Positions 49,601-62,500 of a stretch of 64,000 nt of DNA are shown in pieces; position 1 is the stretch's first letter, and each line of letters starts with the position of its first letter. A program made the translations under genes and the position numbers. Below the pieces are notes generated by a model. It did not search any database, was not told where the DNA came from, and worked only from the letters and a program-made list of their open reading frames with translations. This DNA comes from Lepisosteus oculatus (lineage: Eukaryota > Chordata > Actinopteri > Semionotiformes > Lepisosteidae): contig NC_090700.1 of assembly GCF_040954835.1 (NCBI RefSeq), forward strand, positions 17,155,501 to 17,219,500, given 5' to 3'.

Positions 49601-52600
49601 AATATATTGGTCTTCTTATGAAACAACTACAAAACAGCTACAGGGGAACATCTTCAGTTTAAGTCTGATGGATCAGATTTGTAAACTGGATACCAAGTAT
49701 AACACAGCAAATATTCATATCTTTATAATCTTAAATATGTAGGTGGTAAATTATCTCTTGTTGATCCATATCTATCTTAAATCTACAAAGGTTATTTTGT
49801 AGTATGTAGGATTAAAGATTCATAATTAACACCATTCTTGTTTCCTCTGTTGTAGCTCAAAGGCCTACGCTTACACCTACGTAGGAACTCCTTATTACGT
49901 TTCTCCAGAGATCTGGGACAGCAAGCCTTACAATAATAAAAGGTAGAAATGAAAAAAAAGACTAGAAATACTGTAAGCATACTTACATTTTAAGAATTTA
50001 AGAATGATGACAAACTAGTGTAGTTAATTTGGCTTATCTTGCTCATAGCTGACTGGCGCTTATTGTTCAAGATCCCTTTAAAGTAGTTCTTGAAAGAACT
50101 CATCGAAATTTGAAAAAATGTACCATACCACTACCCTTTTTATAAACACATATTCTGTCTTGAGTGCTGAATGCACTTACACTCATTTTCATATGTTGGC
50201 CTAGGTTTTAGAAAATAATTGGTTTTATCATTCTTATTATGGCCATCCAAGAGAATAGATTTGTGTCCAAGAGAATGGACCTTTCAGGATTTAATGTATC
50301 TCAGTAAAATCTTAAAACTATTCATGTAGGAAGCTGTAGCATTGACAATTTATTTTAATTACTACCACTTTGTTGTCCATAGATATACATTCAGAAAGAT
50401 GTTCATTCTAATTCCTAATCTTTTATAATGTAATAATGAAAACATAATGCAGTATTTCCTTGAGCAATATTTACAGTAAGTACTCACTGCATTAATTTTC
50501 TGTTACACGCAGTACTTTTGTTACTATGGAATCCTCCATTTCATCAATCAGAAGCTAAAGATCTACCCTTGAATAATTTACCAATTTACTAATCGATTGA
50601 AATGACCTGACATTGTTTGGAATGAAATTCAGAATCCTCTGTATTTCTCAGGGCCCAGTGCTGCAGAGCACCAACATCACAATTATTGTTTTTTTCTTCA
50701 AATAAGGAAAGCAACACTTCCAGTTTGGCTTCACAGCATTTAGAAATATTACACAAAAGGGATTTTATTGTTTTATGGCAAGACCGGTAAAATTATACAA
50801 CGATGTTAATAAACAAAAGTAATTTACCCCAAAATCTCCCATGCAAATCAGGGTTAACATACAAAATCCACACAGATAGCACCCCAGGTCTGGAATTGAA
50901 CCCACGGTCCCAGCACTTAGAGGTAGCACTGGTAACGACTGCGCCACTGTATCACTATAGCTTATAAACTTTACATTCTTATGGAAATATCTGACCTGGG
51001 AATCACCTAGAGTTATTAATCCTTCCTCCCGTCAGCTGTCAGCGTGTATACCACTGCCCTAGGCTTGGACTGTTAGCCCTTCATCTGCATGTCTATGGAC
51101 AGCATGTTGCACTATTGTACTTTTTGGACACTCAATCTGTATATACCTATGCGTATTTTGCACATGTTTTATTGCTTTATAGTGACTTTGAGCATATTTT
51201 TCACACACCTAACTATATTTATTTTGTATTGCTGTACTTATTTTAATTTTTCATCTATTCTGATGTCTGTTTTTGCTTGTCTTGGGCTGGGCTGCTGTAA
51301 CACTTCAATTTCCCTTCGGGATCAATAAAGTCTTATCTGTCTATCTAATCATGGAACAGACGTTAACCAGTCAATCTCATTGCCATCTCATTGTGATGCA
51401 ATTACAGTGATGTGTGGTCCCTTGGCTGCGTCCTTTATGAGCTCTGCACCCTGCAACACCCGGTAAGGGCTGAAATATTTCTGTCCACGGAAAAGTGCTT
51501 TAGAAAATTGTAGATATCAGTTGTAGAAATGTATTACCTGTGGTACCTGTTGAACCTGGTTCAATGAGAATCTTCTCCGAGGCTACAGAGAAAGATTGCT
51601 GAAAAAGATCTTAAGAAGTCATATGTATCACAGTAACCCATTTCTGCTTATCTACAACTACAGGAAAGTTGAATACATAGGTAAAGCTTGAGAAGAAACA
51701 TGGCAAAGCATAGCAAAAGACCTTGTGAAATTATTATGGTAATTGGGTAATTGTAATTATCATGGAGTGGTCACATACTGCATGTGAAAGTGGATGGGAT
51801 TGCCCTTTTCTGTAATTTAAATGCTTTTTTGAAGCAAACCTACTGTCATCTCATCAAAAGGGTTGGTTGTTCACTCACAAATGTTATGATTTGCATAATA
51901 AATGGCTGATAGATAATCTGATAAATCATTTTTAAAATACAAAGGTACAGTTCTGACTTAAGCCATCATTATTAAGCCAGCCATTGTGCTAAATTCACTC
52001 TGGTTTTCTGAGAATTCAGTTTCTCTGTGACTGGAATTCCCACACGTCTTCTTTCTGACTTCAGTTTCAGGCCCGCAGCTGGAAGAGTCTGATCCTGAAG
52101 GTGTGCAGGGGCTCCTACCCTCCCTTACCTTCTGCACTCTCTTATGATCTGCATTATCTCATCAAACACATGTTCAAAACTGATCCCAGAGACCGGCCAT
52201 CCCTGAACACCATCTTGACCAGACACCGAGTCTCCAGGCTGCTCCGGAAACACATGCCCCCTCAGGTACAACAGCACATGCTTAGCACATGATTAGATAG
52301 ACACAGCACGTGCCTCCAAGTACAGGTGTCCCCCTTATTGCTCAGAAGGACTGATGACAGCACACAAGGCAGATTTGAAAAGAGTCTGAGTATAATATAG
52401 AACAAAAAGAAATCCCAGAATTCATTACGTATGCCTAATACTGCATTTCCACAAATTGTATTTCATAACCAGCACTATAGTGCAGAGTGATCAAAGCAAG
52501 TACACTGCATACAGTAGTAATGGTAACCATGGTAACACCTGTCATCTCAGATAGGAAGATTTAAAATTCTTCTGTTTCTCTTTGTGCTGATTTTCAGTTT

Positions 52601-55600
52601 TGTTTTACATGAGGAACTTAAAACAAGCCTGATGCTGACAAATTTGATAGCCTTTTATTTTCTTCAGTGGCATTAGAAATAATTTCTGCTACAGTATCCT
52701 ACAGAGCTATTAACTAACATTTTTGTGAGAAGCTGTTCTTGGCAACACTGTTGAAACTGTGGAGCATGGAATGGATTTTTAAAAAATCATGAAAACAACA
52801 TGATAATACATTACCCAGAATGGTTAGGATAAACCAATTCAGGTATTATGTTTAAGTCTTTTTCAGCTAAACCATTATGAAAATAAATAAAACTGGTGAA
52901 ATCTAACTAAAGGAAATACACAAACTATTCTCCAGTGTCAGCAATGGGATGCTGCTGACAGACAAAATGTGGAAACATTTGCTTACTTGTGAGCTGCAGG
53001 TTAGAGAGACCACATCGGATAGTGACAGGTTAAAACAAAGATCACAAAGATGTGTCAGATAAAAGGATTAGATACTCTCTTTATTAATTAAATGAAAACA
53101 AGCTGAGACAAGAAGTTCAGATGATATTTCTCAGCTGTTGTAAAGAAATGTGGTAAAGATATCTTCACCTGGTTGTGAGAACATGTTACCCTTTGGACCA
53201 AGCTATAGTGAAACAACCCCTATTGGTTTTGGTTCACTCTGTCTCTTGCTATGCAGTTTGTCAGTTCCCTACCTGATCTGCTGTATAGTGGGGGTGCTGG
53301 ATCATAATGGTTTTAGTGCATCACTCAAGTGGGTGGTGCACTTCAGTGTTGGAAGAAGTAGGTCCTCTCCTATATGTAAAATACTTTGGGATTCGCTGGG
53401 AAGAAAGCACTATTTAAAAGGAAGGAATGATTCTATTTATGTCTTGAAATGTTTTGTGCAACCATTCCTACAGGTAAAAAGTTCTGTTTCTCACCAGTGG
53501 AAAAAGTATTAGCTATCATATCAGTTCTCTTTTTACTCATTTTTTTAAATTTTGTGATCTAGTCTACAACATTGAAGGATGATGTTTTGGACAACTACAG
53601 CTACAGGAGAGATCATGCTCAATGTCATGTCAGCTCTTGTTTACATTGTCTCAGTGAGAGCCGTGTGCACTGCCCTTTACTCACAAGCTACAGCAAAAGA
53701 CATGCCTTTCAACTGATGACTCTCTGTTGGGATAGGCTTCGCTGACACATTTGCCTAATGTCAGACGAAGTACAACTTCTGCAGATGTCCATGGATAGTG
53801 TAACTTTAAGTTCATCAGACAAGGTGTTGATTGCAAGATTGAGAAAAGTGGCCCTGGTGTGAGCGTATGCATGTTTGTATTTGTGTCTTTCTGCCTTGCA
53901 ATTGACTGTTGTCCCGTCCAGGTTGTACTTTGCGTCTGTAGCTTGCTGGGATAGGTTATGGCTCTTTTGCACCCTGAATTGGAAGAAGCAGTTAGAAAAA
54001 TGGACGGATGTATTACATTAGTAACACTGAAGGGTGCTATCTTCTTGGAGAGTAGGACTGTCGTGACTAACTGGCATTTGTGTACTATCAGGTACAACTG
54101 GAAGAGCAAACTGGCAAATGGAAAAAAGAGGAAGGGGAACTGGTGGCCAAGTTTCTGGGAGAGAAAAGCCTTGAAGGAGCTACTTCTACAGTGGGAGGTT
54201 AGAGAAACCTGTTTTTTAAAATAAGGTTCTATTGTGAAAACTCCTCAAAAACATATGGTGTACAAAATTCACTGATAGGAAAATGTTTCAGCTGGAGTTG
54301 CTGTTTTGACAACTCTGTCATAGATATACAGTACTGCATTTCTACTAGTACTATATATTAATGGTTTACGAATACCTTACAGTACCTCTGGCAGTGTCTC
54401 GACTAGAGAGCTCAGTCTGCACTCTAAATGGGCACATTTACTGGTTGTGCTAGAACATTTCATTTTATCTTTAGTATTATTATTGAAAACTATAACATCT
54501 GTCTTTATTCAGAAACAACAGCTGGACCTGATGTATCAGCTCCAGGGTCTTCAGCAGAGCCATCTCGCAAGAAATGGGATGAAGGCCCCTGCAATACGTT
54601 GTTAGAAGTCCTGGGGAATGCAGATCTTGTAACTTCGTCTACCATGGAGCCCACAGACATGTTAACGACGAACACAGGTACCACCAACCATTCCCATCCT
54701 GAAACAGGACTCCAACAGTTAGACTCAACAAGTGAATTTCAGTGGCAGCCAGAAAAGAACAGCTATTTCTTCTCCCATCAAACTCAAATATTGTTCTTGC
54801 ATTTCAGGTTTCTTATTATTTGTTTGCATATTAAATTTTGCTTTTGTGTTTTGTCCACATTGTGAAGCACTATCCTGAATGATTTATAGATTTAACCATT
54901 TTACCATTCAACCTCTGTCCAATTGCCTCAATGCAATGTGTTTTGGGAAGCAGAGATCTAGAAATTTCACCATTTGGTGCATATAAGTCATTGGAAGAAG
55001 TCTTGATGTTCCTTTATGAGGACAGGGGTCACTTATACACTGTGGCATGTGGACACTGTTGTGTACTGAGTGGAAGCTTGGGACTGGAGGTCAGCTCCAG
55101 TACCTTTCAGATTGGGACTGTTTGCTCTCTGGGATCTTTAAGCACAGTTTGGCATCTCTTCCAATCTAAAAATAATTTGTAACATTGTTACTATTTTATC
55201 TTGTTGACTTCTGAATTATGTTTTTGCAAATAAATCCATATTTACTCTCTGTATGTGAGTACCCTTGAAGTGCAAAAAAAAAGGACCAGGATTTGAAGCC
55301 TGGGGCGTTTCTGCAGTGCTGACACATTGTGCACTTGGGCAGTGTGTTGAATGAGATTGTAAACAATACATTTCTTCAGAAAGGAGGAGAAAGATATTTG
55401 AGAAACATGGACAGAATATGTTGTATGAGTGAGCAGTGTGTTAACAGGAGAACTGTTGGTCGTTTAACTTCTCTTTTCCTCAGAATGGTAAGAATCTGGA
55501 ATGGTAATGTTCAGCACTCTTTGTCTACAGTGTCATGACTGTGGTGTGTGTCTGAATCTCAGGAGGTCTTGAGTATCCCCGTTCCCGCCCTCGAATGCAG

Positions 55601-57749
55601 TGGGTGAAGAAACCACCAGAGCGACTGCTCAGTCTGCTGGAGAAGGCTCATCTCAGTGAGGCATTCAAGACGTACACTGTGTGCAGGCCAGGTGAGACAG
55701 AGAGATGTGCAGAATGGGCTTGCAGCAGGCGAGTAAGGTGGGCGCGGAGAGGTGCAGAGGAAGGTGTGTCGATTTCAGTCCCAGAAGAGGAGTGCAGACT
55801 CACTGAGCTTTCTGTTTGATTTGTACTTAATAATTAAAGATGTGTGATGTAAACATTTTGGACTCCAGTACTCAGAAACAGTGACCCCCACCAAAGAAAA
55901 TATACCAGAAGATAAACCAGTTGTATTGTAAAAGAAAAAAATACTTACAAATACAGGGTCAGATTTTGTTGTGTTGAACATGTTTTGTGGTTGGGACTGT
56001 TTAAACACATAATATGAATCTATAAGATATTTTGGTAGAAGTGCAACACAATAAGTAATTGAGATTTAGGCTTATAAAATATTGTATTTAATTCTAATAA
56101 ATAAAATAAACAAGTAAATCACAACAAGGTCAGTCACTAGGGTCAGTCACAGATTCTTGAATCCCTCATTGTCGTCCGGATACCTAGTCACTGGTCTTCT
56201 TGCTATTCTTACAAATTATGCTTTCTGAAATAGAGGAAAGAAAACAGGCATAGTGCTATTCTTGGTTATTGTTGGGGCTTCCTTGCTAGCAGGAAGAATA
56301 CTTTGTGTTTACTCCATTAATTCCCCAATTTTTAACAGTTTTCTATATTTACATTTTCTGCATAACATTTTACTCCTCCCCAATCTGGAACTGTCAGTTG
56401 TGTCTCTACACTTGTCTCGGCCCACAGTGACATCTTTTGCTTTTAAAATCCAGTTGGTTTTTCGGTGAGGACCACGGAAATGGTAATTTAATGAGCTGCT
56501 AGAAAGTAAATATGTTGGGTGTGCTGATTGACCTCTCTTTCCTCATGTGTAACCTTTTGTTCTTATAAATCAACGAGGCGGTTTTTTCTTTCTTATTTTT
56601 TTGTACCCCAGCCAAATTTAACCCTCTGGTAGGGCCCCTGACACGGGGAGGTTGTGATGACACAGATGGGGACATAGAAGATAGTGTGGATTCCTACCGA
56701 CTGGAGCCACGCTCTGATGATGAGGACACGTGAGTCTCTATACAGTCCCTGTCACTCATAACGGCACACACTCCCTCCATTGGCTGGCTAGTACTTGGAT
56801 GGGAGATTGGAAGTAATAAGAAACTGCCTTAACATGGTATGGCAACTGAGAACCTTGAAGAATAAGCTTTTTGAGGTTCTTAAACCTCAGTCTTGAACTT
56901 GTGCTATGTGGTAATAGGTTATTCTATTAATCCACAGGAAATCCCCATTTTTAGAACACCCCTGCTTTCTGCTTTCTTGACTAAAACACCATAGTGCTGG
57001 CAACTTCCACAGTACTTCCTTGTGCTGCTTATGTTCTCATAGTGCAAAAGAGTTAGGTTTGCACTTGAGGATTTGTGTACATGGTCTAAAGAATGATGAA
57101 CAAATCTGAAAGAAGATCATTTCCTCTTCTCAACTCAGGTTGAATTGTCGACAGTCCAAATGTTTTGCTTCATACTTGCAGGTTGAATTTTGTAGAAAAT
57201 GTCCAGGGTGTCTTACTGCTTCAATATCCTTTGATATAGTTTGATTTTTACCATCCTGTGGAAAGGGTATCCTTTGAGGTCTCTGTGAACTTAAGTTGGG
57301 GCTCAGATGATTGTTTCACTGTGAAATATCCCTAGGGTATTCTGTTTTAATTTTGGGCAGATGTGTCAATTATAGATCATTCAGACAGTTTTCATTATAT
57401 TTATAATGCCTGGATAAAGTCTATTTTTCATTCATTCTGCTTTAGCTTTCTTCATGCTTTCCTCCTTCATACTCTACATGTATATTACAACACAGGAAAA
57501 AATACTAGCAAGTGACATTATGTCCATCCTGTTTCTTTTATTGGCTGTAGGTCATGACAGCTATTGTTAATATTACTTTTAAGGCCCTGCATTAGTTGCC
57601 AAGGCCACAAACAACCTTTTCTGTGAATTTGTGTGTTTGTAACATTTTAACATATAACTGACTTACAGAAGCTCTTGTCATTTTCAGGGATTTTGAAGAG
57701 GAAACATTCTCCGACTGGGTGACAGAACTAGAGAAGATTTCCAAGTAAA
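46652..57749 (+). CDS. NEK3: NIMA-related serine/threonine kinase 3, complete
   Basis: Thirteen coding exons: 46652-46768, 46944-47037, 48405-48502, 48606-48689, 49218-49285, 49856-49942, 51408-51462, 52065-52265, 54092-54197, 54513-54677, 55563-55691, 56612-56729 and 57689-57749. All have GT-AG borders and agreeing phases; 460 aa against about 506 in human. The kinase domain spans about 4-258: glycine loop GEGSFG 11-16, ATP lysine K33, catalytic HRD at 125-127 (HRDLKSKN), DFG at 145-147, '[12 protein letters not shown]' in the activation segment. All catalytic residues are kept, so it should be active. The tail has NEK3-type motifs: '[20 protein letters not shown]' and its repeat-like partner '[18 protein letters not shown]', 'FKTYTV', and acidic 'DEDTDFEEE' before the end. 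This separates it from NEK1/NEK5. Human NEK3 acts in prolactin signalling and microtubule control. Start chosen as the ATG aligned to the human start. Confidence 0.93.
47060..47335 (-). repeat. LINE 3' end in NEK3 intron 2, inverted
   Basis: A short tandem tail (ATTC/AATTC) at 47,060-47,087 is followed by 'ttattgtcccctaggggaaa'. Read on the minus strand, the further DNA ends a reverse-transcriptase frame ('RKSFIPTAI', then a stop), as in fish CR1/Rex-like LINEs. The 5' part is missing, as usual for LINE copies. Confidence 0.6.
50845..50960 (-). repeat. tRNA-derived SINE head in NEK3 intron 6, inverted
   Basis: On the minus strand: A-box-like 'cagtggcgcagtcgttac', B-box 'gggttcaattccag', then 'cctggggtgctatctgtgtg' and 'gattttg'. 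It is a 5' fragment of the family described at 40,727. Confidence 0.7.
51035..51345 (+). repeat. LINE 3' UTR in NEK3 intron 6
   Basis: Ends with 'tcccttcgggatcaataaag' and a short tetranucleotide-type tail 'ctgtctatcta', the hallmark end of a fish non-LTR retrotransposon. It stops about 60 bp before exon 7. Confidence 0.65.
53225..53440 (+). repeat. 3' part of a 5S-type SINE in NEK3 intron 8
   Basis: The order 'gatctgctgtatagtggggg', 'catcactcaagtggg', 'gcacttcagtgttgg' and the end 'tactttgggattcgctggga' with 'agcactatttaaaagg' matches the tail of the longer copy at 63,017. The 5S-like head is missing here. Confidence 0.45.
53849..54008 (+). repeat. 3' part of a tRNA-derived SINE in NEK3 intron 8
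   Basis: 'gtggccctggtgtgagcgta', 'tgtcccgtccaggttgtact', 'gcttgctgggataggttatg' and 'aagcagttagaaaaatggac' match the body of the copies at 39,475 and 40,727. It ends about 85 bp before NEK3 exon 9. Confidence 0.7.
56740..56850 (+). repeat. Degraded 5S-derived SINE head in NEK3 intron 12
   Basis: The words 'ggctagtacttggatgggag' and the preceding 'cataacggcacacac' follow the order of 5S rRNA ('taccac... tagtacttggatgggagacc'). It starts directly after the donor of exon 12. Only part is recognisable. Confidence 0.45.
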
Positions 57750-57787
57750 ACAAATGTGACACAGCCATTGCAAACTCTCCTACATTG

Positions 57788-57793
57788 AATAAA
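57788..57793 (+). terminator. NEK3 poly(A) signal
   Basis: AATAAA about 40 bases past the stop codon, giving a very short 3' UTR if used. Other candidate signals are further on (near 58,175). Confidence 0.5.
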
Positions 57794-57799
57794 ATATTA

Positions 57800-59340
57800 A
57801 CTATTTTTCAAAATACCATGGTGTTAACATCAGGTTAACCTGCTTGTTAATGATCTAATTAAAGAAACAGATAATACAAATGTATTTAAATATAATATTT
57901 TCATTATGTAAATAAATAATACTGGTGTTATTATTTTGAATGAACAAACCAACAGAATTGGATATCACTGTGTATGAGCCTCATTTTCTTCCCCTGTTTT
58001 CCCTGAACTGCCAGCAACTGCAATATGATATAAACTGGCAAAATTTGATTATTTTTAAATAAGATTTATGATCACAATGTGCCAAAGTGCGTTTCATTTG
58101 TCTTTTCAAAATCCAGCTTTAGGTTTGAATTTTATTTCAAACTTTGCTACCACATCAGTTTTTGAATTGATTTTCAATAAATACTGAAAATGTTGTTGGT
58201 CTCTATGTAATTATTTGCAACTGATGTTCTTCCTCCAGTTGTCATTGAGATTTTGTTTTGGAATTTCTCATTTCTTCTCTTTTGCTTTTATTTTTTGCAT
58301 TATCAAAGATATGCTTGTTTATGAGAGACAGATTATGTTATGTGTTCTTCTGTGATTTGTGTGGTGCCTTGTCAGCTTTGTGAGATGTGTCTTTTCTTCC
58401 TCTTTGTCAAAAACGTTTATACCAGGTGAGAGACTGTGAAAATTCAAGCACCCAGGTTACAGGTCACAATCTCAATCTTACTATCAGAAGACCCCTTTCA
58501 TAACTGTCCTGAGGCCCAGTGTTTTCTTCAAAGTAGCAAGAAATGAATATTTCTTGAAAGAATGTAAACAATGAAAACCAAGCACCAGCATCTGTCTAGC
58601 ATAACAGGTTACAAATATTATGAAATGTAAGAAACAGAACAGGTCAAGAATAACCAAACCTACAAATGTGAAAAAACTGGGGTTGATGTAGTCTTTTAAT
58701 AATTTTCATTACACTTTAACTGGTATATAGTTTTACATAAGGAATTTAAAATAATTTAAAATGCTTTGCAGTATCATTCTGTGTGCAATATACATAACAG
58801 AAACGTTTTCCAAATATATCAGGAACCACTGAAGAATTAGATTTATTCTGGGTAAATTCTGATTAAAATTAATGTTTTATATTAATTTATATTGTTTACA
58901 TATAAACATTATCCAAAGTATAACATTTACACAAATCCACAAAATATATATTTACTGCTTGGATACAGAGAACAATATCATATGTTTTGAAATAATTATT
59001 TCATTTATATGACCGTGCAGTACAACGGCAGAAAAATAAATATCATGTGTTAAAGATTTTGCGGGTACCTGTTTTCAAAACTTCCAAGTGTACTTCACGA
59101 CTCTCATGTGCCATAATTTAAAAGGGGGAGGACCGTGCTAGATTTCAAACAATTCCACGGCTTTTTCAACAAAATAACATGTCTCGTCCGGAGCACTACA
59201 GAGTTTTTTTTTTACACTTTGGTTTATGTTTACATGTAAACAATACCAATTTATTATGTAAACAAATAAGTTTAACTTTTTCTTTCATTCTTACGACTGT
59301 TACAAAATGAGTTACAAGTTTCTTTCTCTGGCCAGTGGCT
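57800..59340. other. NEK3-RB1 intergenic, nothing recognised
   Basis: AT-rich spacer with no recognised repeat or exon. A possible alternative end of NEK3 transcripts lies near 58,175. Confidence 0.45.
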
Positions 59341-59350
59341 AAATGTCACA

Positions 59351-59400
59351 GGAAGTGACGGAGCAGGGAGGGAGGATATTTCGCAGTTTTCCCGCGGTTT
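59351..59400 (+). promoter_or_regulatory. RB1: RB1 core promoter: ETS/ATF and E2F sites
   Basis: GGAAGTGACG at 59,351-59,360 joins an ETS/GABP core and an ATF half site. TTTTCCCGCGG at 59,387-59,397 is an E2F site. Both words are, as I remember it, present in the human RB1 core promoter, where they abut; here 26 bases separate them. They lie 168-214 bp before the start codon. E2F here would allow RB1 to feed back on its own transcription. Confidence 0.75.
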
Positions 59401-59564
59401 AAGTGCCCTCTGAATCAGTTGAAACCAGAAGTACTTCTTGTCAAACGTGTAGGGGGGGGGATTTAATACTAACAAACAAAAAAGTATCCAAAGACAAAGA
59501 CGCCGATTCCAGGAGTGGTTCTCCGCTATTACACTTGCACTCGGATCTTGTTAAAGCCATTGAC

Positions 59565-62500
59565 ATGCCTCCAAAGAGACGCAGCGCAGCTCCGAGCGCT
59601 CAGCTTTCTAAGGCTGCGGAGGATAAACACACCAACCGCGTCGGTGTCCCCGGGACGCCGGGTAGGATCCCCCAGCTCTCTCTTGAAAGGTAACAGCAGA
59701 TGCCAAGAAATCGAAAATCTCTCTTGTTTCACGAGGAAGAGCTGGGTTTACTTGACCAGCTGTCATGCTGCGTGTAAACCTTTTGAGAGTGTGTAATGTA
59801 GGACCCGTTATGTTTGCCTTTGAGCCGCGCAGAGATTTAAGTCTCATGAATGAGGCTGACACTTGGGTTTTTCTGTTCTACTACTCATCTTCCGTATGCA
59901 AGAGGTGCAGGTACTACGCGATGTTTTTATTTCGTAGATTTCTTTCCCCTTTAGCCGGTGAAAAAGATTCCGTTTTTGTTTCCTGTGTTTGTCAAATAGG
60001 TTCCAGTCCTCATCAATTATACATTTTCGTCTTTGCTCCGGCCAAACAGACGTTCTTTACGTGTATATGCTTATGATAGATGGAGTTTAAAGTTTAGAAA
60101 GATATTCAGTCCCAGTTTGTGTTTAGTATGTAGGTGGATATCATGGCTGAAATATAACTAAAGTACGATAGCGTAAACTTAGTTTGTGCAGAGCGTTAGA
60201 TCAGCAAAATGCACATTTAAACCTCAATATGAAGTCTCTAGTGTTTATAATGATATTTTAACCCAGCGCTTCATAGTCCTTTCCATGTTAAGATATGCCT
60301 CTTGTAAGATTTGTAAGTTAGATCACTTTTAGTGAGAATGGAGCTTCCTTGTGACCCACTGAAGTTTCTTAAAGATCAGAGAGGCTTCAATTACTTATTC
60401 TAGAAATCTATTTATAGATTTAAATACTACAATATTGTTAAAAAGCTGTCACCCACACCCCTTTGTGTTAGGTTCCTCCTGTTCTCAATTTTAAATCTAC
60501 TGACCGTTTGTATTCTCTGATTAATGTTTTATTGTTGATTCTAAAAAAAAAGTCCAGTAGGTTGTCTTTGTCAGTGCCTATTGAGGACTGTCTTAATTCG
60601 ATACTAAAGCAATGGTCTTGATGCCAGTCAGATGTGAAAATACAACCCACTAGGATATTGCTATCAGGATCATTGTGATTGCACTGCATCAGCAGTTTAG
60701 GAAGCTTATTCTGGCTTTGCATGTTTACACATTTCTTTTTGCTCTGTTCTATATTCTGTCTCTATTAATTAACTAACTAAATGTGTGGTCTTTATCAGTT
60801 TATAGGGAATGTACTTGTAGGACATTAGCATCAATGTCAAAGTTTCTCTGGACTTCATGAATAAACTATCACTTTAGTCTAATTCTTACAGTGTGAGGAT
60901 ATTAAAAAATCTTGGACACTTTAGCACTTAACCACCTGTGTAGAATAATGTAATGACTTGATAATCTGCCTTATATGTGTACATCAATCGAGCAATATTT
61001 ATTGTGTTAATTACAGCTTAAATAAGAACACATGGCACAAATTAATATTCCACTCCATAATAATAAAATAGTAAATAGGCAAATCTGCTTCATTGCTAAA
61101 TACTACAAGACGTTTCCGTTATCTGTTGAGGCTTAAATACTGCCATCAAACCAAATTATTTAACACTGAGAGGAAATATTGCTTTACAGCTTCACATAAG
61201 ACTAATAAACAACTGAAGGGGAAGTGTTCAGATCAGGAATTTAAAACTGTCATAGTATGCAAGCTGCCCCTGTACAAAACAAGAAGACTGAGAAGCAAGC
61301 ACGGAAAAAAAATCATTAAGTTGAAAGGACTCTGCATGGAGCTCTGTTTATAACTATTCTTAATACACCTTTAATGATGCATCATTTCACGCCACCATAC
61401 AATAAAACTTTTGAAAGAGACAGGTAACCATAAGTTAATACAACTAAAAGCTAGAATGTAAAAGTGAGTGGTCTGATGTGGACTGGGCGATCATTCCGCA
61501 GATGACGACAAAAAGTATTTTCTCTGAGCACCAGAAGGAAAAGCATAGATTAGATAAGATTTAATTGACCCATGCAGGAAAAAAAGGGAGAAGAAAAACA
61601 GCACATTTGACTATTACAAAAAATAAGAAAAACATTGCTCATTATACTATTAAAAAAAAAGCAAAACATTCCGCATCATTCTATTGCACAGTATAACACA
61701 TAACAACATGTAACATTTATAACACATCACAAAAACATATTGCACTCAAGTGGGTGGTAAGAGTCAAAATTGTGTTTATCCGTGACATTTGCATTGACAG
61801 TATTAATGGATAGTGGAACAAAGGAATGTTTGTATTGGTTTGACATGCTGCTGAACTTTGGAGCAAACACTCTCAACATGAGTGACCCGCACAGGTAACG
61901 GTCTATGTGTACACCTAAGTATTAATATGAGTCAACCTGAGTGATAAGTTTGTTGTGGATTACTACCTGTAAGTGATCAACTGTTCTGGGATCAAAAACT
62001 ATTTCTTTTTAGATCTAGATCTCCAATTGTTCTGAACATCAGCCTCTCACTTGGTACTGAAACAAGGCCCGTGTCCAAAAGGGGCAACCGATGTGTGTTT
62101 TCAAAGGATTAACGGTTCACAGGTGTAGTTAGGAGCCCAAGCTTTCGTCCCCTTTAAGGTGATGAGGAGCGTTTAGAACTTATCCATTTCGGATATGTTC
62201 GGGGAGGTTAAAACAGATAATTAATTCACATGCATTTTACTTTTGGTTAAAGTTGACTAACTGTAGTGAGGAGCATATTTTATGTACACTGAATCAGTGG
62301 ATTTATCCTCCATCACACTTTTTTAGTAAGACTGTTGGTCTTGAAGGTAATTGAAGCAGTTTTGTGGTCAGACAAAATTCTCCTTGTGTAAAACTGTTAC
62401 ATAGGTTGGGATGCTTAGTTCTCACTGTCAAGAGACTGTAGGCTGTTTCTGTAGCTTATTAATTCATAATAATAATAATAATAATAATAATAATTGCTTA

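Noticed and set aside
53681-54109. 142-codon open frame on the minus strand
   Set aside because: It runs through the reverse complement of a SINE tail and the start of NEK3 exon 9.
59662-59663. Earlier donor site for RB1 exon 1
   Set aside because: It would leave phase 1, which does not fit exon 2; the donor at 59,690 fits phase 2 and matches the human exon border.
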